Source: Haloarcula rubra
GTDB lineage: Archaea; Halobacteriota; Halobacteria; Halobacteriales; Haloarculaceae
Assembly (NCBI RefSeq): GCF_019599465.1
Contig: NZ_RKLR01000004.1
Location: 124,001 to 188,000, forward strand
Direction of reading: 5' to 3'
Length of the DNA stretch: 64,000 bases
Shown: piece by piece, positions 53,881 to 61,082 of the stretch
Position numbering within the stretch: the stretch's first letter is position 1
How the letters are laid out: every line of letters starts with the position of its first letter
The notes under the pieces: generated by a model
Told to the model about the DNA's origin: nothing
The model's input: only the letters and a program-made list of their open reading frames with translations
Database searches by the model: none
Position numbers and translations under genes: made by a program

Positions 53881-54104
53881 GTCGTGGTGAGCTCCTCCAC
53901 GTACCGAGCGCGTCTGTCGACCCGTTTCAGCGCCACCAATAGGCCCAGCACTGCGAGGACGGCGAACCCGGTCAGCGCGTACTGGCCGGCCGCCGCGGTC
54001 GCCGCACCGATGTACGCCGCCGCGCCGAGACTGGTGAGCGTCGCGATCGCCTCCGGCGCGATCTGTGGGTGGGTCAGCGTCGCCAGCGAGTACGGGGCAG
54101 TCAT
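53877..54104 (-). CDS. Small two-TM membrane protein
   Basis: 75 aa. Helices at about 22-40 and 43-60, then a basic C-terminus (ALKRVDRRARYVEEL). ATG 54104 overlaps the upstream stop. Similar in size and layout to other members of this arm; no named family. Confidence 0.55.
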   Translation of the reverse strand: MTAPYSLATLTHPQIAPEAIATLTSLGAAAYIGAATAAAGQYALTGFAVLAVLGLLVALKRVDRRARYVEELTTT

Positions 54105-54343
54105 GCGACCACCACCCCGACGTCGAGGGCGGTCGACACGGACTGTGCCATCACTTCGGCCCCGCGCTCGATGATGACTGCCGGCCCGCCGCCGATGGAT
54201 TGCGCGAGACCGTTCACGAACTCGCCGAACGCCCGGCCGGCGTCGCCGCCCCAGTTGAAGATGCCGTCCAGCAGGTTCTGGACGCCACTCGGGACGGCGT
54301 CGGGGAGTGTCGGCGCCCCGCCAGGGCCGCCCTTAGGTGGCAT
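54101..54343 (-). CDS. Small amphipathic protein of the right arm
   Basis: 80 aa, starting MPPKGGPGGAPTLPDAVP. FNWGGDAGRAFGEFVNGLAQ and IIERGAEVMAQSVSTALDVG suggest amphipathic helices and weak membrane association, not a clear TM. Start lies inside the end of the upstream gene. Unknown function. Confidence 0.5.
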   Translation of the reverse strand: MPPKGGPGGAPTLPDAVPSGVQNLLDGIFNWGGDAGRAFGEFVNGLAQSIGGGPAVIIERGAEVMAQSVSTALDVGVVVA

Positions 54344-54812
54344 CGTCCACCTCCGCCGTGCGGATAGCTTCAGTCTCGACGTGGCCGACGAGGAGCCGAC
54401 TCTCGGCGTCGGCAGCCGCACACTCGCCGGAGCAGTAGGTCCACTCGCGCCGATTCCGCTCCGTGACGACCGTTAGCGGGCCGACGCTGGCCCGTCGCGG
54501 TGTACCCGATGCACGGACCTCCACGAACTCACTGACGCCGTCGCGACTCGACTGCGACCGGATGTGCCCGCCGCACGCCTCGCAGTGTGCCTCACACTCC
54601 GGTAGGCCGTTATCGTAGGCCAGCATGGCACCGATGAGTGCGAAGAACCCACCAGCGACGAGGCCGACGAGCGGGTCATTCCCGAGCATGACCCACTCGA
54701 CAAGCGCCTTTCCGATGGCCCACAGGCCGACGCCAGCGATCACGAGTCCCAACCAGCCACCGAGCGAGAGGTCCGACAGTCGGACGTCGTCGAACTCGAC
54801 GAGGTCAGACAT
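54333..54812 (-). CDS. Two-TM protein with cytoplasmic zinc finger
   Basis: 159 aa. TM helices at about 19-37 and 47-65 (GWLGLVIAGVGLWAIGKAL, GLVAGGFFALIGAMLAYDNG). Then ECEAHCEACGGHIRSQ and a later WTYCSGECAAADAESR: Cys pairs and His that may bind zinc. Begins eight bases within the preceding gene's end. Confidence 0.55.
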   Translation of the reverse strand: MSDLVEFDDVRLSDLSLGGWLGLVIAGVGLWAIGKALVEWVMLGNDPLVGLVAGGFFALIGAMLAYDNGLPECEAHCEACGGHIRSQSSRDGVSEFVEVRASGTPRRASVGPLTVVTERNRREWTYCSGECAAADAESRLLVGHVETEAIRTAEVDDAT

Positions 54813-55188
54813 ACTCGTCCACCTCCACGACGAGGAAGACGAGGCCGATGAGCGCCAGTGCGATGCCGACGTACTGGGACACGGTGAGCGAGATCGCGCC
54901 CGACAGCGCTCCAGCGCCGAGGCCACCGACCGCGAAGTTACTCACGAAGTACGGGTGACTGACGACGAACTCGATAGCCATGCCGACGAGGTCGCCGAAC
55001 TGGACGAGGCCCATCATCACGGCACCGCCGACAGCCATCGCGATGGCCGTTACCCACTGCGTGGTTCGATCCCACGAGACGCTGAGATCCTCGCTCCGGG
55101 CATACGCGACGGCGAACCGGAGGAGGAACACGGTGCCGAGGATGGCGACGAACGCGCCGATGCCGGCCACCGGATCCATCGTTGGCAC
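54805..55188 (-). CDS. Four-TM membrane protein, similar in shape to pleolipovirus VP3
   Basis: 127 aa from GTG 55188, or 124 aa from ATG 55179. Helices at about 8-25, 43-62, 72-90 and 98-120. The GTG overlaps the stop of the small upstream frame (TAGTG). Size and four-helix layout resemble small integral membrane proteins that line the inside of pleolipovirus particles; no sequence signature proves the link. Confidence 0.55.
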   Translation of the reverse strand: MPTMDPVAGIGAFVAILGTVFLLRFAVAYARSEDLSVSWDRTTQWVTAIAMAVGGAVMMGLVQFGDLVGMAIEFVVSHPYFVSNFAVGGLGAGALSGAISLTVSQYVGIALALIGLVFLVVEVDEYV

Positions 55189-55274
55189 TATCGGCCACCT
55201 CCCGGCCCGCTGTTGGTTCGCCCTCTCCGTGAGGGGATTCGATCCGTTCGTTTCGTGTGTGTCGTGTGTTTCAT
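55188..55274 (-). CDS. Very small basic peptide frame
   Basis: 28 aa, MKHTTHTKRTDRIPSRRG then a Gly-rich end. Its ATG overlaps the upstream TGA (ATGA) and its TAG overlaps the downstream GTG (TAGTG). That double coupling is the only reason to consider it real. A basic peptide could bind DNA. Confidence 0.3.
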   Translation of the reverse strand: MKHTTHTKRTDRIPSRRGRTNSGPGGGR

Positions 55275-55558
55275 CTATTGTTGAACCACTTCTGAGCCCG
55301 GTCAAGGCCCTTGTCGGCGAGAATGACGACGTACAGCACCGCGGCGGCGACGAGAAGTTTCGTCCCGAGTTCCGCATAGCCGAGTTCCGGGAGAATCGTC
55401 GCCGCCGTCGTCGCGACTGCTGGGAACCAGTAACCCGACGTCGCCGACAGCAGGCCCCAGAGCGGGTCGAACAAGCCGAGGCCGAGGCTCCCGAGTGCGC
55501 TCAGGATCACCGCCCCGCCTGTCAGCGGATGTAGTACGAGATTTTTGAGTCGTTCCAT
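55271..55558 (-). CDS. Three-TM membrane protein
   Basis: 95 aa beginning MERLKNLVLHPLTGGAVIL. Helices at about 13-28, 35-53 and 66-83; basic tail DKGLDRAQKWFNNR. ATG 55558 is 3 bases from the upstream stop. Unknown function. Confidence 0.55.
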   Translation of the reverse strand: MERLKNLVLHPLTGGAVILSALGSLGLGLFDPLWGLLSATSGYWFPAVATTAATILPELGYAELGTKLLVAAAVLYVVILADKGLDRAQKWFNNR

Positions 55559-55560
55559 GG

Positions 55561-55992
55561 TCAGGTCCCGGGAATCAGCATGTACAGCTTCCAGGCGATC
55601 GCCGGCAGGCGTTTCAGCAGCTCCCAGCCGAGGTACACGAGCACGGCCGTGAACCCGACTGCGAGTATCGGTGCGGCCCATCCAGCGCTGGCTATTACCC
55701 CCGCAATCGCCTGCTGGACCGCTGAGTACGCACCGAGCAGATCGACACCGAGTGCGCCGAACACGTTGATGAGCGTCACGCGGATGACGTCGAACGTGCC
55801 AGCGACGACGTCGAACATCGCCAGAATCGTGTTCACGCCGAAGGCGCCGACGTTCAGCACCGCGTTGATGATGTACGCCGAGATGATGCTCCCGACGAAC
55901 GCTACCGGATTCGTGGCGAACTGAAACAGCGTCTTCGCGACGCTTTTCGGCGCTCTCAGCGTGAACAGTGTCTCAGTGTCGTCAGCGGACAC
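55561..55992 (-). CDS. Multi-TM membrane protein
   Basis: 143 aa. A cytoplasmic N-terminus (MSADDTETLFTLRAPKSVA) is followed by hydrophobic segments near 28-48, 55-80 and 100-125, ending LKRLPAIAWKLYMLIPGT. It overlaps the upstream gene by 11 bases. No conserved family recognised; likely a structural membrane component. Confidence 0.55.
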   Translation of the reverse strand: MSADDTETLFTLRAPKSVAKTLFQFATNPVAFVGSIISAYIINAVLNVGAFGVNTILAMFDVVAGTFDVIRVTLINVFGALGVDLLGAYSAVQQAIAGVIASAGWAAPILAVGFTAVLVYLGWELLKRLPAIAWKLYMLIPGT

Positions 55993-56326
55993 GAGACACC
56001 ACCCACGCTATTGGAAACAGCGTTGCCAGCACGATCATCAGCGCCACGACGTAGCCGGCAATCCCGGCGTCGGCGACGTACGGTATCGCCGCCGCGAACC
56101 CGCGGTTGATTATGACCGCCGGCAGGCCGTAGACGACGCCGACCGCCGTCGCAGCGAACTCGGTGAGGCCGGACAGCAACTCTAACGGGACGTTGACCAG
56201 CGACAGAAACGCCGAGATAGTCCCTCGGAAGTACGCGAGGATGCTCGCCCCGAAAATGAGGGTCAGCAACCGCCCCCAGCGGATCGAGACGCCGTTCTCG
56301 GCGATGTAGTCGCTGATTTCGACCAT
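55982..56326 (-). CDS. Multi-TM membrane protein
   Basis: 114 aa. Segments at about 18-38, 50-72 and 88-110 (GYVVALMIVLATLFPIAWVV). N-terminus MVEISDYIAENGVSIRWGRL is amphipathic. Adjacent genes overlap. Unknown function. Confidence 0.55.
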   Translation of the reverse strand: MVEISDYIAENGVSIRWGRLLTLIFGASILAYFRGTISAFLSLVNVPLELLSGLTEFAATAVGVVYGLPAVIINRGFAAAIPYVADAGIAGYVVALMIVLATLFPIAWVVSRVR

Positions 56327-56327
56327 G

Positions 56328-56780
56328 CTATCCCTCTTCCTCTTCTTCGGAGTCGGTCCAGCCCGGCGTCGGCACGTCGAAGCCCGTCCCGATCAACGGG
56401 AAGAAGTTCGTCGTGTCCTCCTCGCTGATGTACGCCAGCAGGACGTAGAACGCCAGCAGGACAATGGCGAACCCGAAGACGAACGACAGCGGGCTGGCGA
56501 ACCGGCCACCCGGGCCAATCGAGAGTGCGCTGGCGATAGCCCCGAAGTTGATGATCTGGGCCGTCCCACCGAATACCGCGTTGATGAGGTCGCCTGCGGC
56601 GGCGATGAACGCCTGCGTCGGGACGATGAACACGTCTGCCAGCGTGAAGATGCCACTGGCGAGCGCCGCGCCGAACGCGAACAACACGGCGCCGATCCCC
56701 TGGAAGAGGACGGCACCGATGCTGCCCGCGTTGGCCGCCCGGTCGAACAGACTCCGGACTCGTGGCCCACCAGCCGACAC
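56328..56780 (-). CDS. Multi-TM membrane protein with acidic tail
   Basis: 150 aa. Hydrophobic segments at about 20-45, 50-75 and 100-122 (LSFVFGFAIVLLAFYVLLAY), and an acidic C-terminus ending in a run of Glu. Lies two bases after the spike-like gene's stop. Possibly interacts with the spike-like protein; unknown. Confidence 0.55.
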   Translation of the reverse strand: MSAGGPRVRSLFDRAANAGSIGAVLFQGIGAVLFAFGAALASGIFTLADVFIVPTQAFIAAAGDLINAVFGGTAQIINFGAIASALSIGPGGRFASPLSFVFGFAIVLLAFYVLLAYISEEDTTNFFPLIGTGFDVPTPGWTDSEEEEEG

Positions 56781-56782
56781 GA

Positions 56783-58273
56783 TCAGGACCCTCCGAGCTT
56801 CCGTTTCAGGCCCACAGCGCCGAGGATGACGCCGACGACGCCGGTTACCTGTGCCCAGATGGACGAGAAGAACCCGCCGCCGGACGTCCCGGTCGGACCA
56901 CCGGCCAGCGACTGCAGGATCGTGTCGATCTCCTCGTCCTGATAGAGGATGACCATGTGGACACGGTAGTTCGTATCAGCGCTGGCGTCGGCGACGAACG
57001 TCGCCGTCGAGCCCTGCGACCCCAGCGTGTCCGTGACGCTCGCGTAGGCGCCGTCCTGGTCGGTCAGGTTGCCGAACTCTTCGTCGGTGTCGGTGCCGGT
57101 CGCCACCTCTGCGATAGCGTAGCGGGACTCGACGAGGCCCTGTTCGAACTCCAGCGTGATCGTGCCGTGGCTCAAGTCGATGGCCGACGGCACCTCCATG
57201 TCCGCGTACAGTTCCAGCTTCTGCGGGTAGTTGTAGTCGTCCGCCGATGAGACGTTCGTTGAGTACTCGTCGGAGTCCGTGATGTCCGAGAGCTGGTACT
57301 GGACGTCGTAGACGTGCAGGTCGTTGATGACCGCGTCGTCGTAGATACCGCCCAGCGTGTCGAGGTCGGTGATGTTCGCGACGCCGCCCTCGTAGTAGTT
57401 CGTGACCGTCGTCGTCTCGAGCTCGCCGTCGCCGTCAGTGTCGCGTTCGATCTCCGCGAGGTCGGCCTCGCTCTTCTTGTCCAGATCGAGGCCGGCCATC
57501 GTAACGGTCACGTCGTTGTCGACGCCGACGATCTCGACTTTCTGGATGCCGTCGAAGCTGCCGTCACCGCTGCCGGCCAGCGGGAGGTTCGCCAGCTTCT
57601 CGGCGAACACGATGCCGTTGCCCGTGCTGTTGGCGGCGATGTCTTCGGCGGACGCGTCGGCCGAGCCGTTGATCTCGGCGTAGCGGTAGTCGCCATCACT
57701 GTCGACGGCGCGGATCTCGGCCGTTCCCGAAAGCGTGTCGACGTTCAAGACCGTCGTCAGCACGCGCTTGTTGGGGTCCGAGTCGATGGACACGTTGTCG
57801 GCGTAGGTCGCCGTCGCGGTCTCGCCGCTGGCGATGGTAGCCGCGAACTCCAGCTTGTCGACGCCGTCAGCGTCGGCGTCGCTGACCGACATGGACGAAG
57901 ACGCTCCGGAGGATGTCGTCCAGTCCGATGCGACGGTCCAGTTCGCGGAGTTCGACGACTCCCCATCGATGCGCGGGAACAGGTGATACGCGTCGGCGTC
58001 GATCTGGTCGAAGCGAACGCCGACAGGCGTGTCCTGTGACTGGTTGACCGTCGCCGGCAGCGAGGTCAGTTCACCGGAGTCGTTGTAGTACTGTGTTGCC
58101 GAGGACATCTCCGAGTTATCCCACTCGTCGATGACGAGTTCATCCTCGACGGCTGTCGGGTTCGGCGCTTTGTCCGAATTGAAGTTCAGGCCGGGCGCCG
58201 CGGTGGCGGTGCCGGCGATGGGCGATGCGATAACGGTCAGAGTGAGGAATACGGCGAGTATTGCGCGTCTCAT
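56783..58273 (-). CDS. Spike-like secreted membrane-anchored protein
   Basis: 496 aa, likely the main surface protein of the element's particle. Signal peptide (AILAVFLTLTVIASPIAGTA, about 4-25), a 430-residue acidic ectodomain with many N-glycosylation sites (NQS, NWT, NVS, NGS, NST, NIT, NLT), and a C-terminal TM (SSIWAQVTGVVGVILGAVGL) with a short basic tail (KRKLGG). This is the plan of pleolipovirus spike proteins (about 500 aa, C-terminal anchor, followed by small membrane proteins). Sequence identity to them cannot be judged here. Confidence 0.65.
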   Translation of the reverse strand: MRRAILAVFLTLTVIASPIAGTATAAPGLNFNSDKAPNPTAVEDELVIDEWDNSEMSSATQYYNDSGELTSLPATVNQSQDTPVGVRFDQIDADAYHLFPRIDGESSNSANWTVASDWTTSSGASSSMSVSDADADGVDKLEFAATIASGETATATYADNVSIDSDPNKRVLTTVLNVDTLSGTAEIRAVDSDGDYRYAEINGSADASAEDIAANSTGNGIVFAEKLANLPLAGSGDGSFDGIQKVEIVGVDNDVTVTMAGLDLDKKSEADLAEIERDTDGDGELETTTVTNYYEGGVANITDLDTLGGIYDDAVINDLHVYDVQYQLSDITDSDEYSTNVSSADDYNYPQKLELYADMEVPSAIDLSHGTITLEFEQGLVESRYAIAEVATGTDTDEEFGNLTDQDGAYASVTDTLGSQGSTATFVADASADTNYRVHMVILYQDEEIDTILQSLAGGPTGTSGGGFFSSIWAQVTGVVGVILGAVGLKRKLGGS

Positions 58274-58539
58274 TCGTTCTCTGGGCGGTTCCGGTCGCTA
58301 CCCGTGGTTGGCTGGTCGGTGCCGCCGTCTGTGGCTGGCGACGGGATCGGGTGGTCTATGTCGGCTTTCGCCCGATCGACGGCGCTTCGGGCACCCTGCT
58401 GGCCGGCGACCCAGAGCGTCCCCAGCACGAGCGGGAGTGCCAGCAGCACTGCCGACAGGCCGGCCCAGTTCGCCGTAGCGAGGATGGACGCGATGGTCGC
58501 GTAGCCGGCCAGATGGACGAGGGTGGCGCGGTCGTTCAT
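58270..58539 (-). CDS. Small two-TM membrane protein upstream of the spike gene
   Basis: 89 aa. Helices at about 6-25 and 28-46 (LSAVLLALPLVLGTLWVAGQ), then a polar tail rich in Asp/Thr/Pro. Start MNDRATLVHLAGYATI at 58539, overlapping its upstream neighbour; its stop overlaps the spike start. Confidence 0.55.
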   Translation of the reverse strand: MNDRATLVHLAGYATIASILATANWAGLSAVLLALPLVLGTLWVAGQQGARSAVDRAKADIDHPIPSPATDGGTDQPTTGSDRNRPENE

Positions 58540-58712
58540 GTGTCACCCGCGAGGAGTTCGGCGGCGAGGTCGCGGCTGGCGCCGGCCGCCTCACGGCGTG
58601 CTCGCTCGCGCCTTCGCTCGTCGACGTTTCGCCACTCGGTTCGGAACGGTCGATTCGCGGTCTCGGCCGCGCTGTCCGGTGGTTCGTCGCCACCGGACGT
58701 GTGGTCGGTCAT
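58536..58712 (-). CDS. Small charged protein, first gene of the right arm
   Basis: 58 aa starting at MTDHTSGGDEPP (58712). The C-terminal half is a highly charged helix (RNVDERRRERARREAAG, then ASRDLAAELLAG). The TATA-like TATTTAC (58793-58801, minus strand) implies a leader of about 55 bases, unlike the leaderless genes elsewhere. An in-frame ATG at 58805 would overlap that promoter. Confidence 0.5.
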   Translation of the reverse strand: MTDHTSGGDEPPDSAAETANRPFRTEWRNVDERRRERARREAAGASRDLAAELLAGDT

Positions 58713-58806
58713 GGGTAGGGGTACAGGCCCGCGGTTCGACCGCGGGTTGCCCGCGAATGCGAGTCTCAGGCCATATACCCGCCGCTGAGTACACAGTAAA
58801 TACACC

Positions 58807-58820
58807 GCTGGTGCACCAGC
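58807..58820. promoter_or_regulatory. Perfect palindrome between divergent promoters (probable operator)
   Basis: GCTGGTGCACCAGC is its own reverse complement. On the minus strand it is next to the TATA box of the right arm (TATTTAC, 58793-58801), where BRE would be. On the plus strand it lies about 18 bases before the TATA box (GTTTAATAAC, about 58838-58847) of the AbrB-like gene. A protein bound here could block or balance both promoters. Confidence 0.6.
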
Positions 58821-58867
58821 GTCACCATAGAAGATACGTTTAATAACCTAGATATGTCTCCTCCACT

Positions 58868-59125
58868 ATGCAGAAGCTCCAGAACCGGAACGGATCTGGT
58901 GTGGTGACCGTGCCGAAGAATTTCCTCGACCGCGACGGCCTCCTTGACGAGGACGGCGAACCGGACGAGTCGCATCTCACTGTCGATCGGTTGGGAGAGC
59001 GTGCCTACTTCGTCCGCGTGTGTGACGGCGACATTCCCGAACTCCACGAGTGTGAAGTCATTCAGCGTGTCGCCGCCGAGCGGATGCTCGAAGAGGACGT
59101 GTTCGGACGGCGGCAGGGCGAGTAA
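58868..59125 (+). CDS. AbrB/SpoVT-like regulator, candidate repressor of the element
   Basis: 85 aa. The N-terminus KLQNRNGSGVVTVPKNFLDR is a swapped-hairpin AbrB-type DNA-binding start, as in haloarchaeal virus and plasmid regulators. The rest (LTVDRLGERAYFVRVCDGD) continues the small beta fold and ends in a charged helix. Divergent from the particle arm with the 14-base palindrome between them. TATA box about 22-30 bases upstream. Most likely controls both promoters; this is inference. Confidence 0.65.
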   Translation: MQKLQNRNGSGVVTVPKNFLDRDGLLDEDGEPDESHLTVDRLGERAYFVRVCDGDIPELHECEVIQRVAAERMLEEDVFGRRQGE

Positions 59126-59149
59126 GCTTTCTACGAACAGACAACGAAA

Positions 59150-59881
59150 TCAGTCACTTATCTTGGCATACTGGCGTCTGGCCTTACGATTTGAATTGCG
59201 AACTGAATTGACAAAGAGATACACTGCTATCCAGAATCCGAGTGCATAGGCTATATGAGACAAGACAAATATCGCCAGTTCCAGCTCTAACTGTAGATTG
59301 AAGATTTCCGCTCCGGTGATGAGAAAAATCCCCCCGAACATTATTTGCGGAGAGAACCCTCTTTGCATAAACCAAAAGCGTGTGGATAGCCCCACGATAC
59401 TGATGATAACCGTGGCGACAGTCCAGTACAGTCGCACGGTATCCCGTATTCCGAGGTCTAAGCCACCCCAGATTGTGAAATAAATGACGCCCCACAGTGA
59501 CACAAGTAACAGGAACAGTATCAGGAGATGACCAGCGATCTTCCGCTTGAATCCACCGCCTGACGGGAGCGAGCCATTCGAAACGAAATTATAGACTTTA
59601 CGGTAGAAATTGACCGCGACCGCTCCCTGCATAAACGAACCAAGCAGGATGATTCCAACAACGACAGTGTTGAACGAGGCTGTCTCTCGTGCGCCCCAGA
59701 TCGTAAGTCCGGTTCCAATACCGAGTATGAGCGTACCGAGAACTCCTTTCGGAGCTTCTACAGCGAACTCACTATCGGGATCGATGAACGGCAGTCCCCA
59801 CGTAACAAGGACAGACCCAACAGTTACGAGAACTATCGCCAGCCACGGCGGGAAGTAATCAAAGAACCACGAGACGACCAT
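59150..59881 (-). CDS. Seven-TM hypothetical membrane protein
   Basis: 243 aa. ATG 59881 (MVVSWFFDYFPPWLAIVLV) overlaps the upstream stop. About seven TM helices; between TM3 and TM4 a basic loop (GGGFKRKIAG). C-terminal basic tail (RNSNRKARRQYAKI). No known family. The pair with the next gene is lower in GC than the particle arm, so it may be cargo, for example a superinfection-exclusion or defence-type membrane pair; this is conjecture. Confidence 0.55.
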   Translation of the reverse strand: MVVSWFFDYFPPWLAIVLVTVGSVLVTWGLPFIDPDSEFAVEAPKGVLGTLILGIGTGLTIWGARETASFNTVVVGIILLGSFMQGAVAVNFYRKVYNFVSNGSLPSGGGFKRKIAGHLLILFLLLVSLWGVIYFTIWGGLDLGIRDTVRLYWTVATVIISIVGLSTRFWFMQRGFSPQIMFGGIFLITGAEIFNLQLELELAIFVLSHIAYALGFWIAVYLFVNSVRNSNRKARRQYAKISD

Positions 59882-60237
59882 CACGCAACCTCCTGAAACC
59901 GGTCCTGTAGCGATTGAACGAGGATGTACGCGACCGGCAACATCAGCACCAGTGGGAGCGCAACGGTGCTATCTGCGAGTGAATATCCGAGGAATATGTC
60001 GCGGGTCATATCCATATTGTTTATTTGCCAGACCAATACCGGTGGATAGATGACAGTCATCACCAACCAGAGTCCAACAAAATTGTCCAGATCGTCGGCA
60101 GCTATTAGATACGCACCTGTTGCCGCAAGATATGTTCCCAACAATACCAGTGGTGGATAAATCTCGAAGACTGGTTCCAACCACTCGATATTCCTACCGA
60201 AAATCAGAACACCATTCCATAGCTCATCGATTGGCAT
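59881..60237 (-). CDS. Four-TM hypothetical membrane protein
   Basis: 118 aa, start MPIDELWNGVLIFG. Helices at about 26-46, 51-68 and 88-110, with a short amphipathic N-terminus and MDMTRDIFLGYS loop. TATA-like GTTTATTGAC (about 60262-60271) upstream makes it leaderless. Coupled to the 59150 gene by a stop/start overlap. Function unknown. Confidence 0.55.
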   Translation of the reverse strand: MPIDELWNGVLIFGRNIEWLEPVFEIYPPLVLLGTYLAATGAYLIAADDLDNFVGLWLVMTVIYPPVLVWQINNMDMTRDIFLGYSLADSTVALPLVLMLPVAYILVQSLQDRFQEVA

Positions 60238-60362
60238 TCATTTCATTAGCGAGTGTTCGAGTCAATAAACTTTGATTATCGGATTGAACGGGAGACAGCG
60301 ACCCCTATCGATCTCTTGCGTAGCGGTACAATCGTACGGAGGATGATTTCTCCACAATCGGG

Positions 60363-60959
60363 CTACAGAGAGATGTTATCGAACGCATCATCGATGACTG
60401 ACTCACTGGGTGCGTTCAGATACGGTTCTATCGCTGCGAAGCTCTCCCAGCCGCCGACTGCCATCACCACGCGTGGGTTCATCTGCTGGTCGACGAGGAG
60501 TCGTTGGGCGAACCGGCGGCGGAGATCGTGCGTGCTCACCTTCTCGAAATCGGCGTCGCCGGTCTCGTCGGCCGCTCGCTGGGCGGTCCGGCGGACCACG
60601 GCCCGGACGCCCGGCTGTGTCAGGTCGACGTACGGGTCTTTCGGTACGATGTTGTGCTCGTTCTGGTAGCGCTGGAGGTCGCGCTCGACGCTGTCGGGGA
60701 GGTAGGCGTCGCGTGGCTTCCCGCCGTTCCCGCTGGTGTCCTTGCCCGAGCGGACCCGGAGGCGGTACTGGTCGCTCTCGGTCTGTTTGACGTCGACGGG
60801 ACTGACTTGCGGGATTTCGAAGGCGCGCAGGCCGACGAACGCGCCCAGCTGGATGATGAGGTCGTCGCGCTGGCTGGTGGTCGCTCGGCGGAGGTCCTCG
60901 ATCTCGCTGTCGGTGAGCCAGACTTTGTGTTCGTTTCCATCGGTGGCTTCGATTCGCAT
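60363..60959 (-). CDS. int: Tyrosine recombinase / integrase
   Basis: 198 aa, compact catalytic-domain form without a core-binding N-terminal domain. Catalytic residues can be placed: Arg45 in GLRAFEI, Lys73 in VRSGKDTSG, His144 and Arg147 in THDLRRRFAQ, Trp171 at the second His position in AVGGWES, and Tyr180 in EPYLNAP. It would integrate and excise the element, and its nearest tRNA is tRNA-Pro, 22 kb away. Gene reads inward. It is short, so help from other DNA-binding proteins may be needed. Confidence 0.85.
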   Translation of the reverse strand: MRIEATDGNEHKVWLTDSEIEDLRRATTSQRDDLIIQLGAFVGLRAFEIPQVSPVDVKQTESDQYRLRVRSGKDTSGNGGKPRDAYLPDSVERDLQRYQNEHNIVPKDPYVDLTQPGVRAVVRRTAQRAADETGDADFEKVSTHDLRRRFAQRLLVDQQMNPRVVMAVGGWESFAAIEPYLNAPSESVIDDAFDNISL

Positions 60960-61044
60960 TACGGTTCCTTGAGTTTCCGCTAGGAAAGGCGTTGCGGAGG
61001 TCTGGACACACCCCGCGTACCGAGTGAAAATACGAGTATCTGTT

Positions 61045-61065
61045 ACGACTTGTATAAAAAGTCGT
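61045..61065. promoter_or_regulatory. Inverted repeat with central TATA upstream of the integrase
   Basis: ACGACTT-GTATAAA-AAGTCGT: seven-base arms around a seven-base spacer. On the minus strand the spacer contains TTTATAC, suited to a TATA box about 95 bases before the integrase start, giving a long leader. The geometry also resembles a tyrosine recombinase core site, and it lies just after the zinc-ribbon gene, so a terminator is a third option. Confidence 0.4.
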
Positions 61066-61082
61066 TATCTTCTCCACGGCCG

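Larger units (their letters stand above)
38552..60959. mobile_element. Integrated mobile element next to tRNA-Pro (virus- or vesicle-plasmid-like)
   Basis: The left end abuts tRNA-Pro; the right end is taken as the start of the integrase gene but is not proven. Contents are two opposed gene arms: a plus-strand replication/modification arm (38653-44101) and a minus-strand membrane-particle arm (58712-47008), with an AT-rich cargo island between them. A repressor-like AbrB gene, two membrane proteins and a tyrosine recombinase lie at the right. Gene density is very high with start/stop overlaps, unlike the flanks. No direct repeat of the tRNA 3' end was found by eye up to 64000, so the right attachment site may be outside the window. 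Confidence 0.75.

Noticed and set aside
38552-60959. Classification as a head-tail provirus or conjugative plasmid
   Set aside because: No terminase, portal, capsid, tail, relaxase or VirB4/TraD-like gene recognised; the ATPase at 50023 alone is not diagnostic.
60238-61082. Search for a direct repeat of the tRNA-Pro 3' end around the integrase
   Set aside because: None found by eye here or further to 64000; no attachment site is claimed.
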